Position numbers and translations under genes: made by a program
Notes under the pieces: generated by a model
What the model saw: the letters and a program-made list of their open reading frames with translations, nothing else
Told to the model about the DNA's origin: nothing
The model's database searches: none
Shown here: one piece after another, positions 1 through 7,665 of the stretch
Layout: every line of letters begins with the position of its first letter
How positions within the stretch are numbered: the first letter of the stretch is position 1
Virus record (IMG/VR): IMGVR_UViG_3300044623_000711
Location: 1-40,625 of that record
DNA: 40,625 nt
Source: a virus
Strand: one strand, 5' to 3'

Positions 1-99
1 TGTAGGCTTGGCCAGCATCACCGGATCACCGGAAGGGACCAGGACCACCTTCGTCTGCTGGCAACCCAGGCAGATCGGCAACACGAGCAGCCAGATCAT
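1..99. repeat. 99-bp perfect repeat of 37836-37934
   Basis: Bases 1-99 equal 37836-37934 without a mismatch; the first difference is C versus T at 100/37935. The repeat starts exactly at the window edge. It lies within the lipoprotein gene and continues as a diverged but collinear cassette to about 2722/40539. It is either one arm of a tandem duplication or an assembly overlap between two alleles of one locus. Confidence 0.9.
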
Positions 100-135
100 C
101 CTTGAGGGGTTGAGGTGCTTGGCCATGTTGCACAT
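1..135 (-). CDS. Small phage lipoprotein, cassette 1 copy (partial, runs off window start)
   Basis: The protein begins at ATG 135 (or ATG 126) and is open to base 1, so the C-terminus is missing. It has a short basic N-terminus, a hydrophobic stretch (WLLVLPICLGC) and a cysteine that could be lipidated. The lipobox is loose because Cys-Leu precede Gly-Cys. It matches the complete copy at 37740-37970 almost exactly, and bases 1-99 are identical to 37836-37934. Its 5' part overlaps the 57-aa gene at 26-199 in another frame. By position next to a holin-like gene it could be an outer-membrane spanin, but that is inference only. Confidence 0.7.
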   Translation of the reverse strand, partial: MCNMAKHLNPSRMIWLLVLPICLGCQQTKVVLVPSGDPVMLAKPT

Positions 136-199
136 CGGTGGGTGGTGTTTCGCGGAGCCAGTCGAGCAGGGCCTTGAGGATCTGGTAGACCCAGTTCAC
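26..199 (-). CDS. 57-aa overlapping small protein, cassette 1 copy
   Basis: A GTG start at 199 shares a GTGA overlap with the stop of the preceding membrane-protein gene. The product is 57 aa: an amphipathic, tryptophan-containing N-terminal helix, then a Pro-rich middle and a DLAARVADLPGLPADEGG-type tail. Most of it is encoded in a different frame of the lipoprotein gene. The second cassette keeps exactly the same start, length and stop (37861-38034), with mostly conservative changes in the N-terminal half. That conservation is the main support. Function is unknown. The nested arrangement recalls Rz/Rz1 spanin pairs, but no clear transmembrane helix is seen, so that role is a weak inference. 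Confidence 0.55.
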   Translation of the reverse strand: MNWVYQILKALLDWLRETPPTDVQHGQAPQPLKDDLAARVADLPGLPADEGGPGPFR

Positions 200-396
200 G
201 GCTTGGTTTCGATCACCAGAGGCTTCTCGGTGGCGTCCTTAGCCATGATCAAACCAATGCCGGCGGTGACCGCTGCGATGGTCGAGGCGATGTCGATGTT
301 GGTGCTTGCGTCACCGTCGAAGGCAGCCCGTAAGGCACCACCAACTGCGACAAGTATAGCACCTACACCGGCGAGAGTTGTTTTTGTGTTTTTCAT
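196..396 (-). CDS. Small two-segment membrane protein, cassette 1 copy
   Basis: The protein is 66 aa and starts at ATG 396, which overlaps the upstream stop (ATGA). It has two hydrophobic segments, roughly residues 7-25 and 35-52, joined by a DGDAST loop. The second ends in an IMAKDA motif that I recall from small phage membrane proteins of this type. The partner at 38031-38225 is nearly identical for about 55 residues and differs at the C-terminal tail. It lies directly after the holin-like gene and before the overlapping pair, so a lysis or membrane role is plausible but not shown. Confidence 0.75.
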   Translation of the reverse strand: MKNTKTTLAGVGAILVAVGGALRAAFDGDASTNIDIASTIAAVTAGIGLIMAKDATEKPLVIETKP

Positions 397-563
397 TTGG
401 ATCTAAATAATCGATATGCGGCGTAACAGGCGCAAACTAAGCCAACCACGGCTGTGATAAGCCTTACCCAGTCGGTGAGGATTGGAATAAACGAAACAGC
501 GGTGGCACCTGCCGCTGCTGCTAGGCTGAGTCCAGGGCTGGTGCTGCTGTTCGTTGGTTCCAT
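393..563 (-). CDS. Holin-like small membrane protein, cassette 1 copy
   Basis: This 56-aa product starts at ATG 563 (TAATG overlap with the upstream stop) and ends in an ATGA overlap. It has a polar Ser/Thr-rich N-terminus, an Ala-rich hydrophobic segment at about residues 12-29, a short Asp-Trp-Arg turn, a second hydrophobic helix at about 35-52 and a basic C-terminus. This layout fits a class II holin. The second cassette (38222-38392) encodes an almost identical protein, and the 5' 100 bases are nearly unchanged at DNA level. The lysozyme gene is far away at 18440-18775, so lysis functions are split. Confidence 0.65.
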   Translation of the reverse strand: MEPTNSSTSPGLSLAAAAGATAVSFIPILTDWVRLITAVVGLVCACYAAYRLFRSK

Positions 564-709
564 TACTCGTTAGGCTGTGCTGCGTTGAGGATGATGTCTG
601 CCAGAGGAACGCCAACCTTAGCGTTCTGATAGCCACCGGCCTTGATGGCAATGTCGATGAGTTGGAGGAGGCTATTCACCTGCTCGGTGCTGAGTTCGAT
701 CTTGATCAT
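563..709 (-). CDS. 48-aa small phage protein, cassette 1 only
   Basis: The start is ATG 709, which overlaps the stop of the preceding gene (ATGA). The product is a 48-aa soluble, mostly helical protein beginning MIKIELSTEQVNSLLQLID. The pattern (LSxxxVNxLLQLIDIAxKAGG) is one I recall from unassigned small phage proteins. There is no equivalent in the second cassette, where an unrelated pair of genes fills the same slot between fibre and holin. Function is unknown. An in-frame extension upstream is possible but would run into the previous gene. Confidence 0.65.
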   Translation of the reverse strand: MIKIELSTEQVNSLLQLIDIAIKAGGYQNAKVGVPLADIILNAAQPNE

Positions 710-1104
710 GCGGCGGAAGTATCGGCAACCACCACAGGCTCCGCAACCACAACCGGAGGCGGCACCGGCACCCACGGCAACGGCAGCGTAACCACCGGCG
801 GATTGATCTGATCGTTGATCTGCTGCGTCACGTTCGCCTCAATGGCGGTCTTATCGACTCCATTGGCGTAGCACCAACCAAGCACCTGTTCCTGCGTCAG
901 ATCCTCGTAAGGAGTGAACTCACCAGTCGGCGGTTGGAACGAGCAGGAGCCGTAGCAGGTGCCGCTGTAGCTCTTCTCGTCGTCTCCAGTGCCAGTGGTT
1001 TCAGTGCCGTTGCAACGCCAATCGGCGGTAATCACGACATCGGTGTTGGTGCCTTCGGTGGGCTTAACGAGAAGGCGTTCGATGATCCAAGAGAGGGTAA
1101 TCAT
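706..1104 (-). CDS. Phage hypothetical protein, cassette 1 only (132 aa)
   Basis: Start chosen at ATG 1104, just after the fibre gene stop. Upstream in-frame codons overlap the fibre gene and are a shadow. The N-terminus is beta-like with a Cys-rich, Thr/Gly-rich segment. The centre has a helical pattern (TQEQVLGWCYANGVDKTAIE) that I recall from small proteins downstream of tail genes in many phages. The C-terminus is Pro/Val-rich. It is not present in the second cassette. Function is unknown; by position it may be a minor virion or fibre-associated protein. Confidence 0.65.
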   Translation of the reverse strand: MITLSWIIERLLVKPTEGTNTDVVITADWRCNGTETTGTGDDEKSYSGTCYGSCSFQPPTGEFTPYEDLTQEQVLGWCYANGVDKTAIEANVTQQINDQINPPVVTLPLPWVPVPPPVVVAEPVVVADTSAA

Positions 1105-1108
1105 GGGA

Positions 1109-2224
1109 TTAGGCGAGAGTGATGTTGGCTGTGCGAGTCGTGCCATCAGTACCGCGAACCGAGATGCGGAGGTTGGTGTTGCTGGTGAGGTTAAAGACCA
1201 TTGCTCCATTAGTTGAAAGCGTAGGAGCAGTTGAAGTAAGATAAGAAAGAAAGTTTCCGCTTGCATCAAACTGAGCAACCTCAGTGTTGTTAGTTCTAAT
1301 CCTAAAAGGAGTGTTTGTGAAAGATCCTCCAAATACATTTCCAGAAGCCTCACCGATTATCGCCTGATGCGTAGCTCCACCAACGAGAGCGAATCCAAGA
1401 GAAGAAAACGTCTCAGCCGACAACGCTGAAGTCCTACCCACCAGCAACCGCCCACTCGCATCGATCCTAACACGCTCCGTAGCTCCACCAGCGCCGAACA
1501 ATAGCGCACCGGAAAGCATTGTGACATAGGCTTGGTTAACCGTGTCACTGAATTGCAAGCTGACATCTCGACCGGCTGCTCCAACACGGAAAGTTCCAAC
1601 GACGTTTGTGATTGGACCAGTTCCGGTAGCAGAGCTAAAAATATGAAGCGGTGCGGTCGGACTCGCCCCCACGCCCAACCCCGTAGAGTTGAGGGTCATG
1701 GCGGTGGAGCCAGCTACGGACCAAATGCTGTTGCCAACATTGTCAATGCGATACCGCTCGGTAAGCACATTTGAAGTAGAAGTCTGAAACGCAATGTAAC
1801 CTTCCGACAGGTTTCCGCTTGTTACGTTGGAAGAGACAACGGCTCCGGTCTTGAAGGACGGGCCGCGATTAAACGTGAGCGAAACGGAATTGCTGTTGAG
1901 ATACGTCGCGGCTCCGTACTCATTGTTTCCAATGGTTAGCACATTGGAGTTTCCAATAACAGCGCTAAGAAAATCAGCAACACCAGTCGGACTCGCCGTA
2001 CCAATACCCACCCGATTGTTCGTCGCATCAACCACCAGCGTCGTGGTGTCCACCGTCAGTGCGCCGGTGATGGTGGCGGAGGCGAGGTTGGCGGTGCCGC
2101 CGGCTCCAAGGAGCTGGTTGGGTGTGACTTTATACGTTGTTCCACCTTGAACCACGGGCAACACATCGGTTGCCGGGACAACGGTGATTATTGAACCAAG
2201 TTGTGAAATCTTAAGGTCTGCCAT
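1109..2224 (-). CDS. Tail/head fibre protein, cassette 1 (371 aa)
   Basis: This is a Ser/Thr/Gly-rich beta-repeat protein. The N-terminal 85 residues (MADLKISQLG start, Gln-Leu-Leu-Gly-Ala-Gly-Gly, Val-Asp-Ala-Thr-Asn-Asn-Arg-Val-Gly-Ile-Gly-Thr) match the N-terminus of the fibre at 38905-40029. Beyond that the two diverge completely. A conserved anchor with a variable tip is typical of phage receptor-binding fibres. No chaperone domain or peptidase motif is visible. It lies near the capsid gene rather than the tail cluster, so it could be a head fibre. Role is inferred from composition and modularity. Confidence 0.75.
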   Translation of the reverse strand: MADLKISQLGSIITVVPATDVLPVVQGGTTYKVTPNQLLGAGGTANLASATITGALTVDTTTLVVDATNNRVGIGTASPTGVADFLSAVIGNSNVLTIGNNEYGAATYLNSNSVSLTFNRGPSFKTGAVVSSNVTSGNLSEGYIAFQTSTSNVLTERYRIDNVGNSIWSVAGSTAMTLNSTGLGVGASPTAPLHIFSSATGTGPITNVVGTFRVGAAGRDVSLQFSDTVNQAYVTMLSGALLFGAGGATERVRIDASGRLLVGRTSALSAETFSSLGFALVGGATHQAIIGEASGNVFGGSFTNTPFRIRTNNTEVAQFDASGNFLSYLTSTAPTLSTNGAMVFNLTSNTNLRISVRGTDGTTRTANITLA

Positions 2225-2225
2225 A

Positions 2226-2465
2226 TTAGTAAATTGCTAGGACGAGTTTACCGAGATCCTCCTGCACCAAAAACTCACCGCTTTCGGCCAGGAGAGAATC
2301 GAATGTTCCAAAAGTGATGACCAGGTGACCGCCGTCTTCTTGGACCAGGTAGTCGCCGTTTTCGCAAAGGATGTCGCGCCGCTCGATGGGAGGATCAGGC
2401 GGAATGCCACCAGCGCCAATGCGATGATGACCTCCGAGTCCTAGTCCTAGTCCAAGGCGTGCCAT
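2226..2465 (-). CDS. 79-aa short virion-associated protein, cassette 1 copy
   Basis: Start at ATG 2465, two bases after the previous stop. It has a Gly/Leu-rich N-terminus, a DPPIERR motif, then two related units of the form ENGDYLVQED and ESGEFLVQED. The second cassette has a protein of exactly the same length (40031-40270) with DPPVERR and a matching ending (QEDLGKLIL). Similar Glu-Ser-Gly-Asp-type units occur inside the 928-aa fibre (20425-23211). A fibre-adaptor or decoration role is likely but unproven. Confidence 0.7.
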   Translation of the reverse strand: MARLGLGLGLGGHHRIGAGGIPPDPPIERRDILCENGDYLVQEDGGHLVITFGTFDSLLAESGEFLVQEDLGKLVLAIY

Positions 2466-2467
2466 TA

Positions 2468-2722
2468 TCAGCCGTACTTGCGGTTGTAGGCTATCACAGA
2501 GCCGCTTGAAATCGCGATTGAGGTCCACACACCAGCGATCTCATCGCCAGCCTGTATTGTCACGCCAGCAGGGAAGTTGGTGATGTTGGACACGGTAGCG
2601 CCGAGGATGGTGATCTCAAGCGCGTGGATGCTTTGGAAGTTGCCGGTTATGGTGCCGGATGCGCTGGAGATGTACTGGCCACCGTATTCGCCGGCGAGCT
2701 GACGATTAGATCCAACATTCAT
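2468..2722 (-). CDS. 84-aa beta-rich small protein, cassette 1 copy
   Basis: Start ATG 2722 overlaps the preceding stop (ATGA). The protein is Gly/Ser/Thr/Ile-rich with no long helices, and a C-terminal pattern in which GVWTSIAI is followed by SSGSVIAYN. The homologue at 40273-40539 ends with GTWSAVAI and SSGQVVAFN. A small beta-sandwich virion or decoration protein is the most likely reading. It follows W and the capsid gene, which fits a capsid-surface or fibre-base role. Confidence 0.65.
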   Translation of the reverse strand: MNVGSNRQLAGEYGGQYISSASGTITGNFQSIHALEITILGATVSNITNFPAGVTIQAGDEIAGVWTSIAISSGSVIAYNRKYG

Positions 2723-3105
2723 AATGGAAATTTCTGACTGCTTCTTTTGGCCCCATCGAAACCAACTTGCAAGCGAGTACCTCCGCATTTTACACGCACC
2801 TCGGGATTGTCGCGCTCGATCTCCCGAAGGAACTGCGAGTCCTTCCAACAGCCGTACCCGAGTTTGTGGCCCCAATAATGGTACAGAGTGGGGTCGACAC
2901 GCATTCGAAGTCGACCAATTCCATCGACCGACTTGAAGTCATTGATGGAGGTCTGCTTGGCTATCTTCTGCTGCTGGATGCCAGCATTGACCCACTCTTT
3001 GCGGTAGCCGGACTTGAACTCATTGACCACCTGGTTGCGGAGATCGCCTGGGAGATCGTCCAGGGCATTTGCAATGAATGTCGAGATGGAGTTGGGATTG
3101 GACAT
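2719..3105 (-). CDS. Hypothetical protein W between capsid and fibre cassette (128 aa)
   Basis: Start ATG 3105, preceded by an A/T-rich run and the capsid terminator rather than a Shine-Dalgarno. The N-terminal 75 residues look helical, with a central Tyr/Trp/Gly-rich part (YHYWGHKLGYGCWKD). The C-terminus has GGTRLQVGF, which resembles QGTRFESTF in the partial gene at the right window end. I do not recognise a family. By position it may be a head completion or decoration protein. Confidence 0.6.
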   Translation of the reverse strand: MSNPNSISTFIANALDDLPGDLRNQVVNEFKSGYRKEWVNAGIQQQKIAKQTSINDFKSVDGIGRLRMRVDPTLYHYWGHKLGYGCWKDSQFLREIERDNPEVRVKCGGTRLQVGFDGAKRSSQKFPL

Positions 3106-3110
3106 GATTC

Positions 3111-3157
3111 AAAAAATGGGGGAGGCCCCCGGAACTTTCCAGCAGCCTCCCCCTTTT
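3111..3157 (-). terminator. Rho-independent terminator after the capsid gene
   Basis: A perfect 9-bp inverted repeat (GGGGGAGGC at 3118-3126 pairing with GCCTCCCCC at 3145-3153) encloses an 18-nt loop. On the minus strand it is followed by a T run (plus-strand A run 3111-3116). It lies between the capsid stop and the W start, so it would limit read-through from the packaging/head operon into the fibre/lysis cassette. This is the best terminator seen in the window. Confidence 0.85.
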
Positions 3158-3169
3158 GACAACTAAAGA

Positions 3170-4216
3170 CTAGCTTGCGCCGTTGAACATACCCATGCCG
3201 GCAGGATTCTTCACGCAAAGACCAGCAATGGCCTGAATCAAACGACCCTCACCGCCACCGTTGTTGGGCAGCACAGTGACCTCAGGCAGCTTGGAATAGC
3301 GGATCTCAACCATGTCCATCGGGACCACGTATCCTTTGAAGGCAGTGGTAGTAAACGCAGAACCGTCAGTGGACGAGATCCATACGTCGGGATGTAATAC
3401 AAGCCGTCCGAAGTCGCCTTCGAAAATATCGATTGACGCCTTAAAAGTATCAGCACCTAGATCCTGATTGAAAGTACGGACGCTAGTAGCAGCAATGGTG
3501 TTGGTGTTAACAACCTGGGTTGTGCCCGAGGCCGTAAGGTTGGTGAAAGCACGCTTCAAGGTAGCACCCAAGAACACGTCGTAGTCACGGAACGTGCCGG
3601 TGGCGTTGTAGATGCCTGTCAGCACGTTTTGAGCAGTGGCTTCAACGAACGATGCGGAGGCGGTAGTATCAACAGCAGCGGTATTCGGAGCAAACGTGGT
3701 TGTAGGAGCACCAGTGCCGGCAGAATTAGTGGTCAAAAGCCACTTACCAAGCGAACTGGTCAGATACGGAACAGTTCCGTTGTCGTTCTGAATGGTTTGG
3801 TTAGTGCAAAGGAAGGTCGCCTCCATCTTGCGCTTGAGCTCAATCAAACGCTTGGAAACACCGTTGGCAATTTCACCGCCGGCACCAACGCCAGCGACGT
3901 TCTGAGTATTGGCAACAAATCCGATACGCAGATCGTTTCGGAACACCTGGGCATTGTTGCTCAGGCGGGTACGGTTAGGAACCGGGTTAACCGGGCTGCC
4001 AGGGTTGCCGGCAGTGTAGGTCACGTCAGTGCCGTCAACGATACCACCGGGGAGCGGCGCGGCATAGTTGTCGACCTGCCAGGAGAACACCATGTTCCCG
4101 AGGTCTTTGCCCTTGGGGGCCATAGACACGAACGGAGTCGACTTCTGGTCGACGATGGCAATGTAGTCAGCGAGTTCCTCGCGGATACCGACTTGGTTAG
4201 GTTGGAGTAGTGGCAT
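3170..4216 (-). CDS. Major capsid protein (SU10/DUF5309-like)
   Basis: The 348-aa protein starts at ATG 4216 with MPLLQPNQVGIREELADYI. It continues with a loop near residues 20-45 (DQKSTPFVSMAPKGK) and has HK97-type capsid composition: a long beta-rich middle and a C-terminal AGLCVKNPAGMG. The N-terminal pattern is what I recall for SU10-type capsid proteins. It follows a scaffold-like gene and the portal, as expected for a head module, and is followed by a strong terminator. The assignment rests on pattern recognition and context. Confidence 0.85.
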   Translation of the reverse strand: MPLLQPNQVGIREELADYIAIVDQKSTPFVSMAPKGKDLGNMVFSWQVDNYAAPLPGGIVDGTDVTYTAGNPGSPVNPVPNRTRLSNNAQVFRNDLRIGFVANTQNVAGVGAGGEIANGVSKRLIELKRKMEATFLCTNQTIQNDNGTVPYLTSSLGKWLLTTNSAGTGAPTTTFAPNTAAVDTTASASFVEATAQNVLTGIYNATGTFRDYDVFLGATLKRAFTNLTASGTTQVVNTNTIAATSVRTFNQDLGADTFKASIDIFEGDFGRLVLHPDVWISSTDGSAFTTTAFKGYVVPMDMVEIRYSKLPEVTVLPNNGGGEGRLIQAIAGLCVKNPAGMGMFNGAS

Positions 4217-4219
4217 AGG

Positions 4220-5242
4220 TCAGAGAATACGTTCTAGTAATCGAGCCAATTCAGATTCCCCTCCTGATTTCGAAAACCGAGACTTAGCCGCAGCGATGTC
4301 CGCCTGCGCATTGTCCTTTTTAACGGGACTCGACGTAGGCTTTCCAGGCTGTTTAGGAGCCGTTTTAAGCGGTAGTTTGGCCGAGGGCTTCCCCTTGGCT
4401 GATTCACGCTCCAAACGCAGTCTACGGCCCTCCAGGAAGTCGCCAACAAGCACCTGGTGCTCCGGTAACGCAGAGAGTTGTGGCAACTGCCGCAACACTG
4501 CCTGCGCCTCGGTGTACTGTGTGCTGCTACGATCCTTCCAGAACGGATAGATCTGCTCTGCGATAGGCTGGATCTGCTTGTAGTTGTTCAGGAACCTGGC
4601 TCTCGACGGGATGTGCATATCCAGTGCGTCTTCTACGCGCCGCTTGATCTGCTTGATCTCGCTTGAGCTGTATTCCTTGTCACCTATTTCGCAGCCGTCA
4701 ATGTTATCCTCGCACCAGCGCTTGAGATCTCGGGCTTTGTTCCACTCTTCATCGAGTTTCTTCGCATCCCATACATCTGCAAACGGATCGGCTTGATTCA
4801 CCACCGGCACCGGCCTATCGGTTTGGCTCTTCTCCAGCTTGGACTTGGTTTCGTTCAGCTCCCGCTCTAGCTCACCGGCTTTTTCGATGGCCTCACGCTT
4901 CTGGCGAGTCAGCTTGTCGATGCGCTTGCGGTAGCCGGACGGTTCCTCGTCGGCTTGGTCTTCGGTCTTCTGTTCAGAAAGAACATCCTCAGGAGACTCG
5001 TCCTGATTTTCCTCTTGGTTAGCGGTAGGATCCGCTTCCTCGGTCTGAGATTCCGCATCCGCGGCCTCGGACTCTGGGTCTTCCTCAATGATCTGCTGTT
5101 GCGGTTTTTCTGCCGGCTCACTGAACCTTTGTTCTAGTACCCTGGCCAATGCCGCCTCATCAAAGGTAAGCGGATTGATTTTAGGAGCCTGTGCCGTGTT
5201 TTTAGACAGGATCGCTTCCTGTGTATTCTGTGAGTTATCCAT
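4220..5242 (-). CDS. Scaffolding protein
   Basis: Start at ATG 5242 gives 340 aa; an in-frame TTG at 5260 would add six residues. The sequence is strongly charged: a Glu/Asp/Gln-rich acidic stretch at about residues 35-95, then a Lys/Arg/Glu coiled coil at about 95-140, then a basic C-terminal tail rich in Lys, Pro and Ser. This composition, together with its place just before the capsid gene and after the portal, is typical of capsid scaffolds, which guide procapsid assembly and leave before or during packaging. No protease motif is visible. Confidence 0.8.
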   Translation of the reverse strand: MDNSQNTQEAILSKNTAQAPKINPLTFDEAALARVLEQRFSEPAEKPQQQIIEEDPESEAADAESQTEEADPTANQEENQDESPEDVLSEQKTEDQADEEPSGYRKRIDKLTRQKREAIEKAGELERELNETKSKLEKSQTDRPVPVVNQADPFADVWDAKKLDEEWNKARDLKRWCEDNIDGCEIGDKEYSSSEIKQIKRRVEDALDMHIPSRARFLNNYKQIQPIAEQIYPFWKDRSSTQYTEAQAVLRQLPQLSALPEHQVLVGDFLEGRRLRLERESAKGKPSAKLPLKTAPKQPGKPTSSPVKKDNAQADIAAAKSRFSKSGGESELARLLERIL

Positions 5243-5321
5243 GCTATTTAGACCCTGCAAGCTGGGTATTGTGCGCCATGGTTGTTAAGGTCAACCAAGA
5301 AACCGTTGTGGTTAAGAGGTA

Positions 5322-5567
5322 CTAGTTGGACTGATCCGTCAAACCATTAGCTGTCCTCAAATTGTCGATGTAGCTCGATAAATCCTTGAGTGAAGCGGCT
5401 CTACCACAGTTGTGGGCCCGGCTGGAGTCCGTTAGGTCAGGCTGTATTGCACTGAGCACCTCGGACTCAATCATCTCCGATAGCAGTTGGGTCAAGGCAC
5501 GCATAATCGGCGACTCGTCTCCTGCTGAAACAAAGGCCTCTTGGATTTTCTCGTCTGAAAGTTTCAT
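5322..5567 (-). CDS. 81-aa small protein between portal and scaffold
   Basis: Start ATG 5567 overlaps the portal stop (ATGA), so translation is probably coupled. The protein is soluble, acidic and helical, with no recognised motif. The 79 bases between its stop and the scaffold start show no clear gene or hairpin. The slot between portal and scaffold often holds small head-assembly proteins, but nothing here supports a precise role. Confidence 0.6.
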   Translation of the reverse strand: MKLSDEKIQEAFVSAGDESPIMRALTQLLSEMIESEVLSAIQPDLTDSSRAHNCGRAASLKDLSSYIDNLRTANGLTDQSN

Positions 5568-7654
5568 TGTTGAACTCCTAGTCGACCAGTCACAGCGTTT
5601 TGCTGTTGTTGGACGCTGAACTGCAGGTTCTCGATGTATTTCTGCAGGTTAGCTTGGAAAAGCGGGTCTTGCTGCACCTGCGCCTGGTACTTCGGGTTGC
5701 TTTGGAGCACCTGCTGGCTGAATTGCAGCCGCATGGCAGCCGTAGGATCGGTTTCCCGGAGTTTGGGCGGGTTGCCCAGGCTCATCAGCGCGATCTCGTT
5801 GTTGGTATCCTCAAACATCTTCTGCGATGCAGGCCCGGCAGGCATCACAAGCTCGGTCGCCAGCATCGGGTCAATGGCCCGGAGTGCGACAGAGATCAGT
5901 TTAGCCCGGTCAATGACGCCGGCGGTGTCTAGCGGAAGGATCAAGGTCGAGATCGCCTTCAGTTTCTCGCTCACCAAGTCGGATGACATCTCCCTGACGT
6001 CGAATTTCAAGGTCACGTCGAAGTCCTGCACGTCCTCGCCTATCTGGATCTGCGATCCTGTGATGCGTTGCACCTCCTGGGGCCCCATGTACTGCAAAGT
6101 CAGACTGAACACCTGGCGGAAGGCCTCGGTCCAGCCGTGCAGCCAGTTGTTAATGGTCCGTTGCTGCCGCATCTGGGTCACCGCGGGGGGCACCTTTTCC
6201 GTTGGGCGTCCAAAGTACCTGTCGGTCTGCGCCATGACCTCGTTGATCAACGTAAAAGCCACATTAGGCTCACGGGCAGGAGGCTGCATGAAGCCAATCT
6301 CGCCGCGGCGCAGGACAGGGATCTGGATAGCCGGCCCGATCTTCAGGTTACCACCTCGGGTCTTTGGCACCTCGATGGGGGGCAAGGTTGCAAGGCTGGT
6401 GTAGTCGAACACCGAGTCGCGCTGGGCTTTGATCTCCTGCTGCCAGGTCGAACAGATCTCGGGCACACCGCGGCTCTCGGTCATCTTCCGGTGGATAAGC
6501 TCCGAGCGCCAGCAGACAAACGGGTACTGGCCATGCGCATAGTCCAGCAGCTCAAAGTAGCCCCACTTGTCGCCTACCAGAGGGCAGAACACGGTGTAGT
6601 AAACACCCGGAATACCATCGGCATCCACAGCCTTCTGGTACGCATAGACCACCTCGATGAGGTTTGCGCGGTCGTCGTAGGAATTGTTTGGCAGGCCTAC
6701 GAGGTATGTGTAGTCGGCAAAGTTAGAGAACTTGCCCATCGTGTTGATGGCTTCCTTGGCCCACTCCTCATCCCAGTCGTCGGTCTCAACCTTTTGCAGA
6801 AGCTCGATCTCGGTCATGTAGTACCGGCGGAACACAACCCGGGCACTCTGGATGTCGGTGGTTTCCGGGGGGCATATAATCTCATCCCAGGGGGCCAAGG
6901 CAGTGATCATTGGCTTGTTCTGGGTCATCACAGGCACCGGGAAGTCGCACTCGCCCTCCTCGCGTAGCTCCCGGATGGCCTTAATTGCCCGGCGCTTTTT
7001 TAAGTTTGGAAAGGCAGCCATCATCAACTCCGCGGACTGGTCATCTGCCTCGGGGTTGGCAATGAGGCTGGGGAAGTCAGCCAGGACCGAGCCCTCGGGG
7101 GACTGGGCGGCCAGTGCCATCACCTGGTCCATGGTCAGCTCCTGCTCCTTCTGACCCATCTCCTGCTGCCAGGAGATATGCACTCCGGTCCAGCCATAGG
7201 TCCACAGGTACTGGGACAGCAGCTCGACCTCCCGGGTAAGGTCCGAGTACATCTTGGAGTTCACGGCCCAGTCCATCAGGTTGTGCGCCGTAGCCGCCTG
7301 GTCGACCGTGGTCACATTGCTCGGGACCACTCGGAGCATTGAGCGCCAGAAGGCAGTCGAACACAGGTCGACCAAACCATTCACCACCTCGTCGGCCAGG
7401 GGGATGCGCGTGTCGGATGCACCGTCCCAGGGAAACGCCGGCTTGTTGGCATTACCGTCGGCGTTGTTCTTCTTGCCGTCGGGCGTTTGGCCAGGCCAAC
7501 GGCAGAAGCGCGTGTTCTCAATACGCTCAATGCGGGTACTAATGCCGTTATCCGTAGCAGCACGCCGCAATTCCTCGGTCAACGCACTCACATTGGGCTC
7601 CTCGCCCACCGTTGCCATCACATCCGTTGAATCCTTGTATGAATCGCCTTGCAT
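5564..7654 (-). CDS. Portal protein
   Basis: The 696-aa product starts at ATG 7654, 11 bases after the terminase stop. The early FPWDGASDTRIPLADEVVN pattern, the long helical body and the Gln-rich C-terminal tail fit large podovirus-type portals. The portal forms the dodecameric ring at the head vertex through which DNA is packaged. Context agrees: terminase, portal, scaffold and capsid are in order. The length is larger than the roughly 500 aa of many siphovirus portals and nearer to P22-like portals. Confidence 0.85.
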   Translation of the reverse strand: MQGDSYKDSTDVMATVGEEPNVSALTEELRRAATDNGISTRIERIENTRFCRWPGQTPDGKKNNADGNANKPAFPWDGASDTRIPLADEVVNGLVDLCSTAFWRSMLRVVPSNVTTVDQAATAHNLMDWAVNSKMYSDLTREVELLSQYLWTYGWTGVHISWQQEMGQKEQELTMDQVMALAAQSPEGSVLADFPSLIANPEADDQSAELMMAAFPNLKKRRAIKAIRELREEGECDFPVPVMTQNKPMITALAPWDEIICPPETTDIQSARVVFRRYYMTEIELLQKVETDDWDEEWAKEAINTMGKFSNFADYTYLVGLPNNSYDDRANLIEVVYAYQKAVDADGIPGVYYTVFCPLVGDKWGYFELLDYAHGQYPFVCWRSELIHRKMTESRGVPEICSTWQQEIKAQRDSVFDYTSLATLPPIEVPKTRGGNLKIGPAIQIPVLRRGEIGFMQPPAREPNVAFTLINEVMAQTDRYFGRPTEKVPPAVTQMRQQRTINNWLHGWTEAFRQVFSLTLQYMGPQEVQRITGSQIQIGEDVQDFDVTLKFDVREMSSDLVSEKLKAISTLILPLDTAGVIDRAKLISVALRAIDPMLATELVMPAGPASQKMFEDTNNEIALMSLGNPPKLRETDPTAAMRLQFSQQVLQSNPKYQAQVQQDPLFQANLQKYIENLQFSVQQQQNAVTGRLGVQQ

Positions 7655-7665
7655 AGTCGTTTCTA

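Noticed and set aside
1105-1353. N-terminal extension of the 132-aa cassette gene
   Set aside because: It lies over the fibre gene in another frame and is Leu-rich shadow; ATG 1104 fits the junction.
5634-6967. Plus-strand frames of 256 and 299 aa opposite the portal
   Set aside because: Shadows of the portal gene; no domain, no start context, and the opposite strand is a clear portal.
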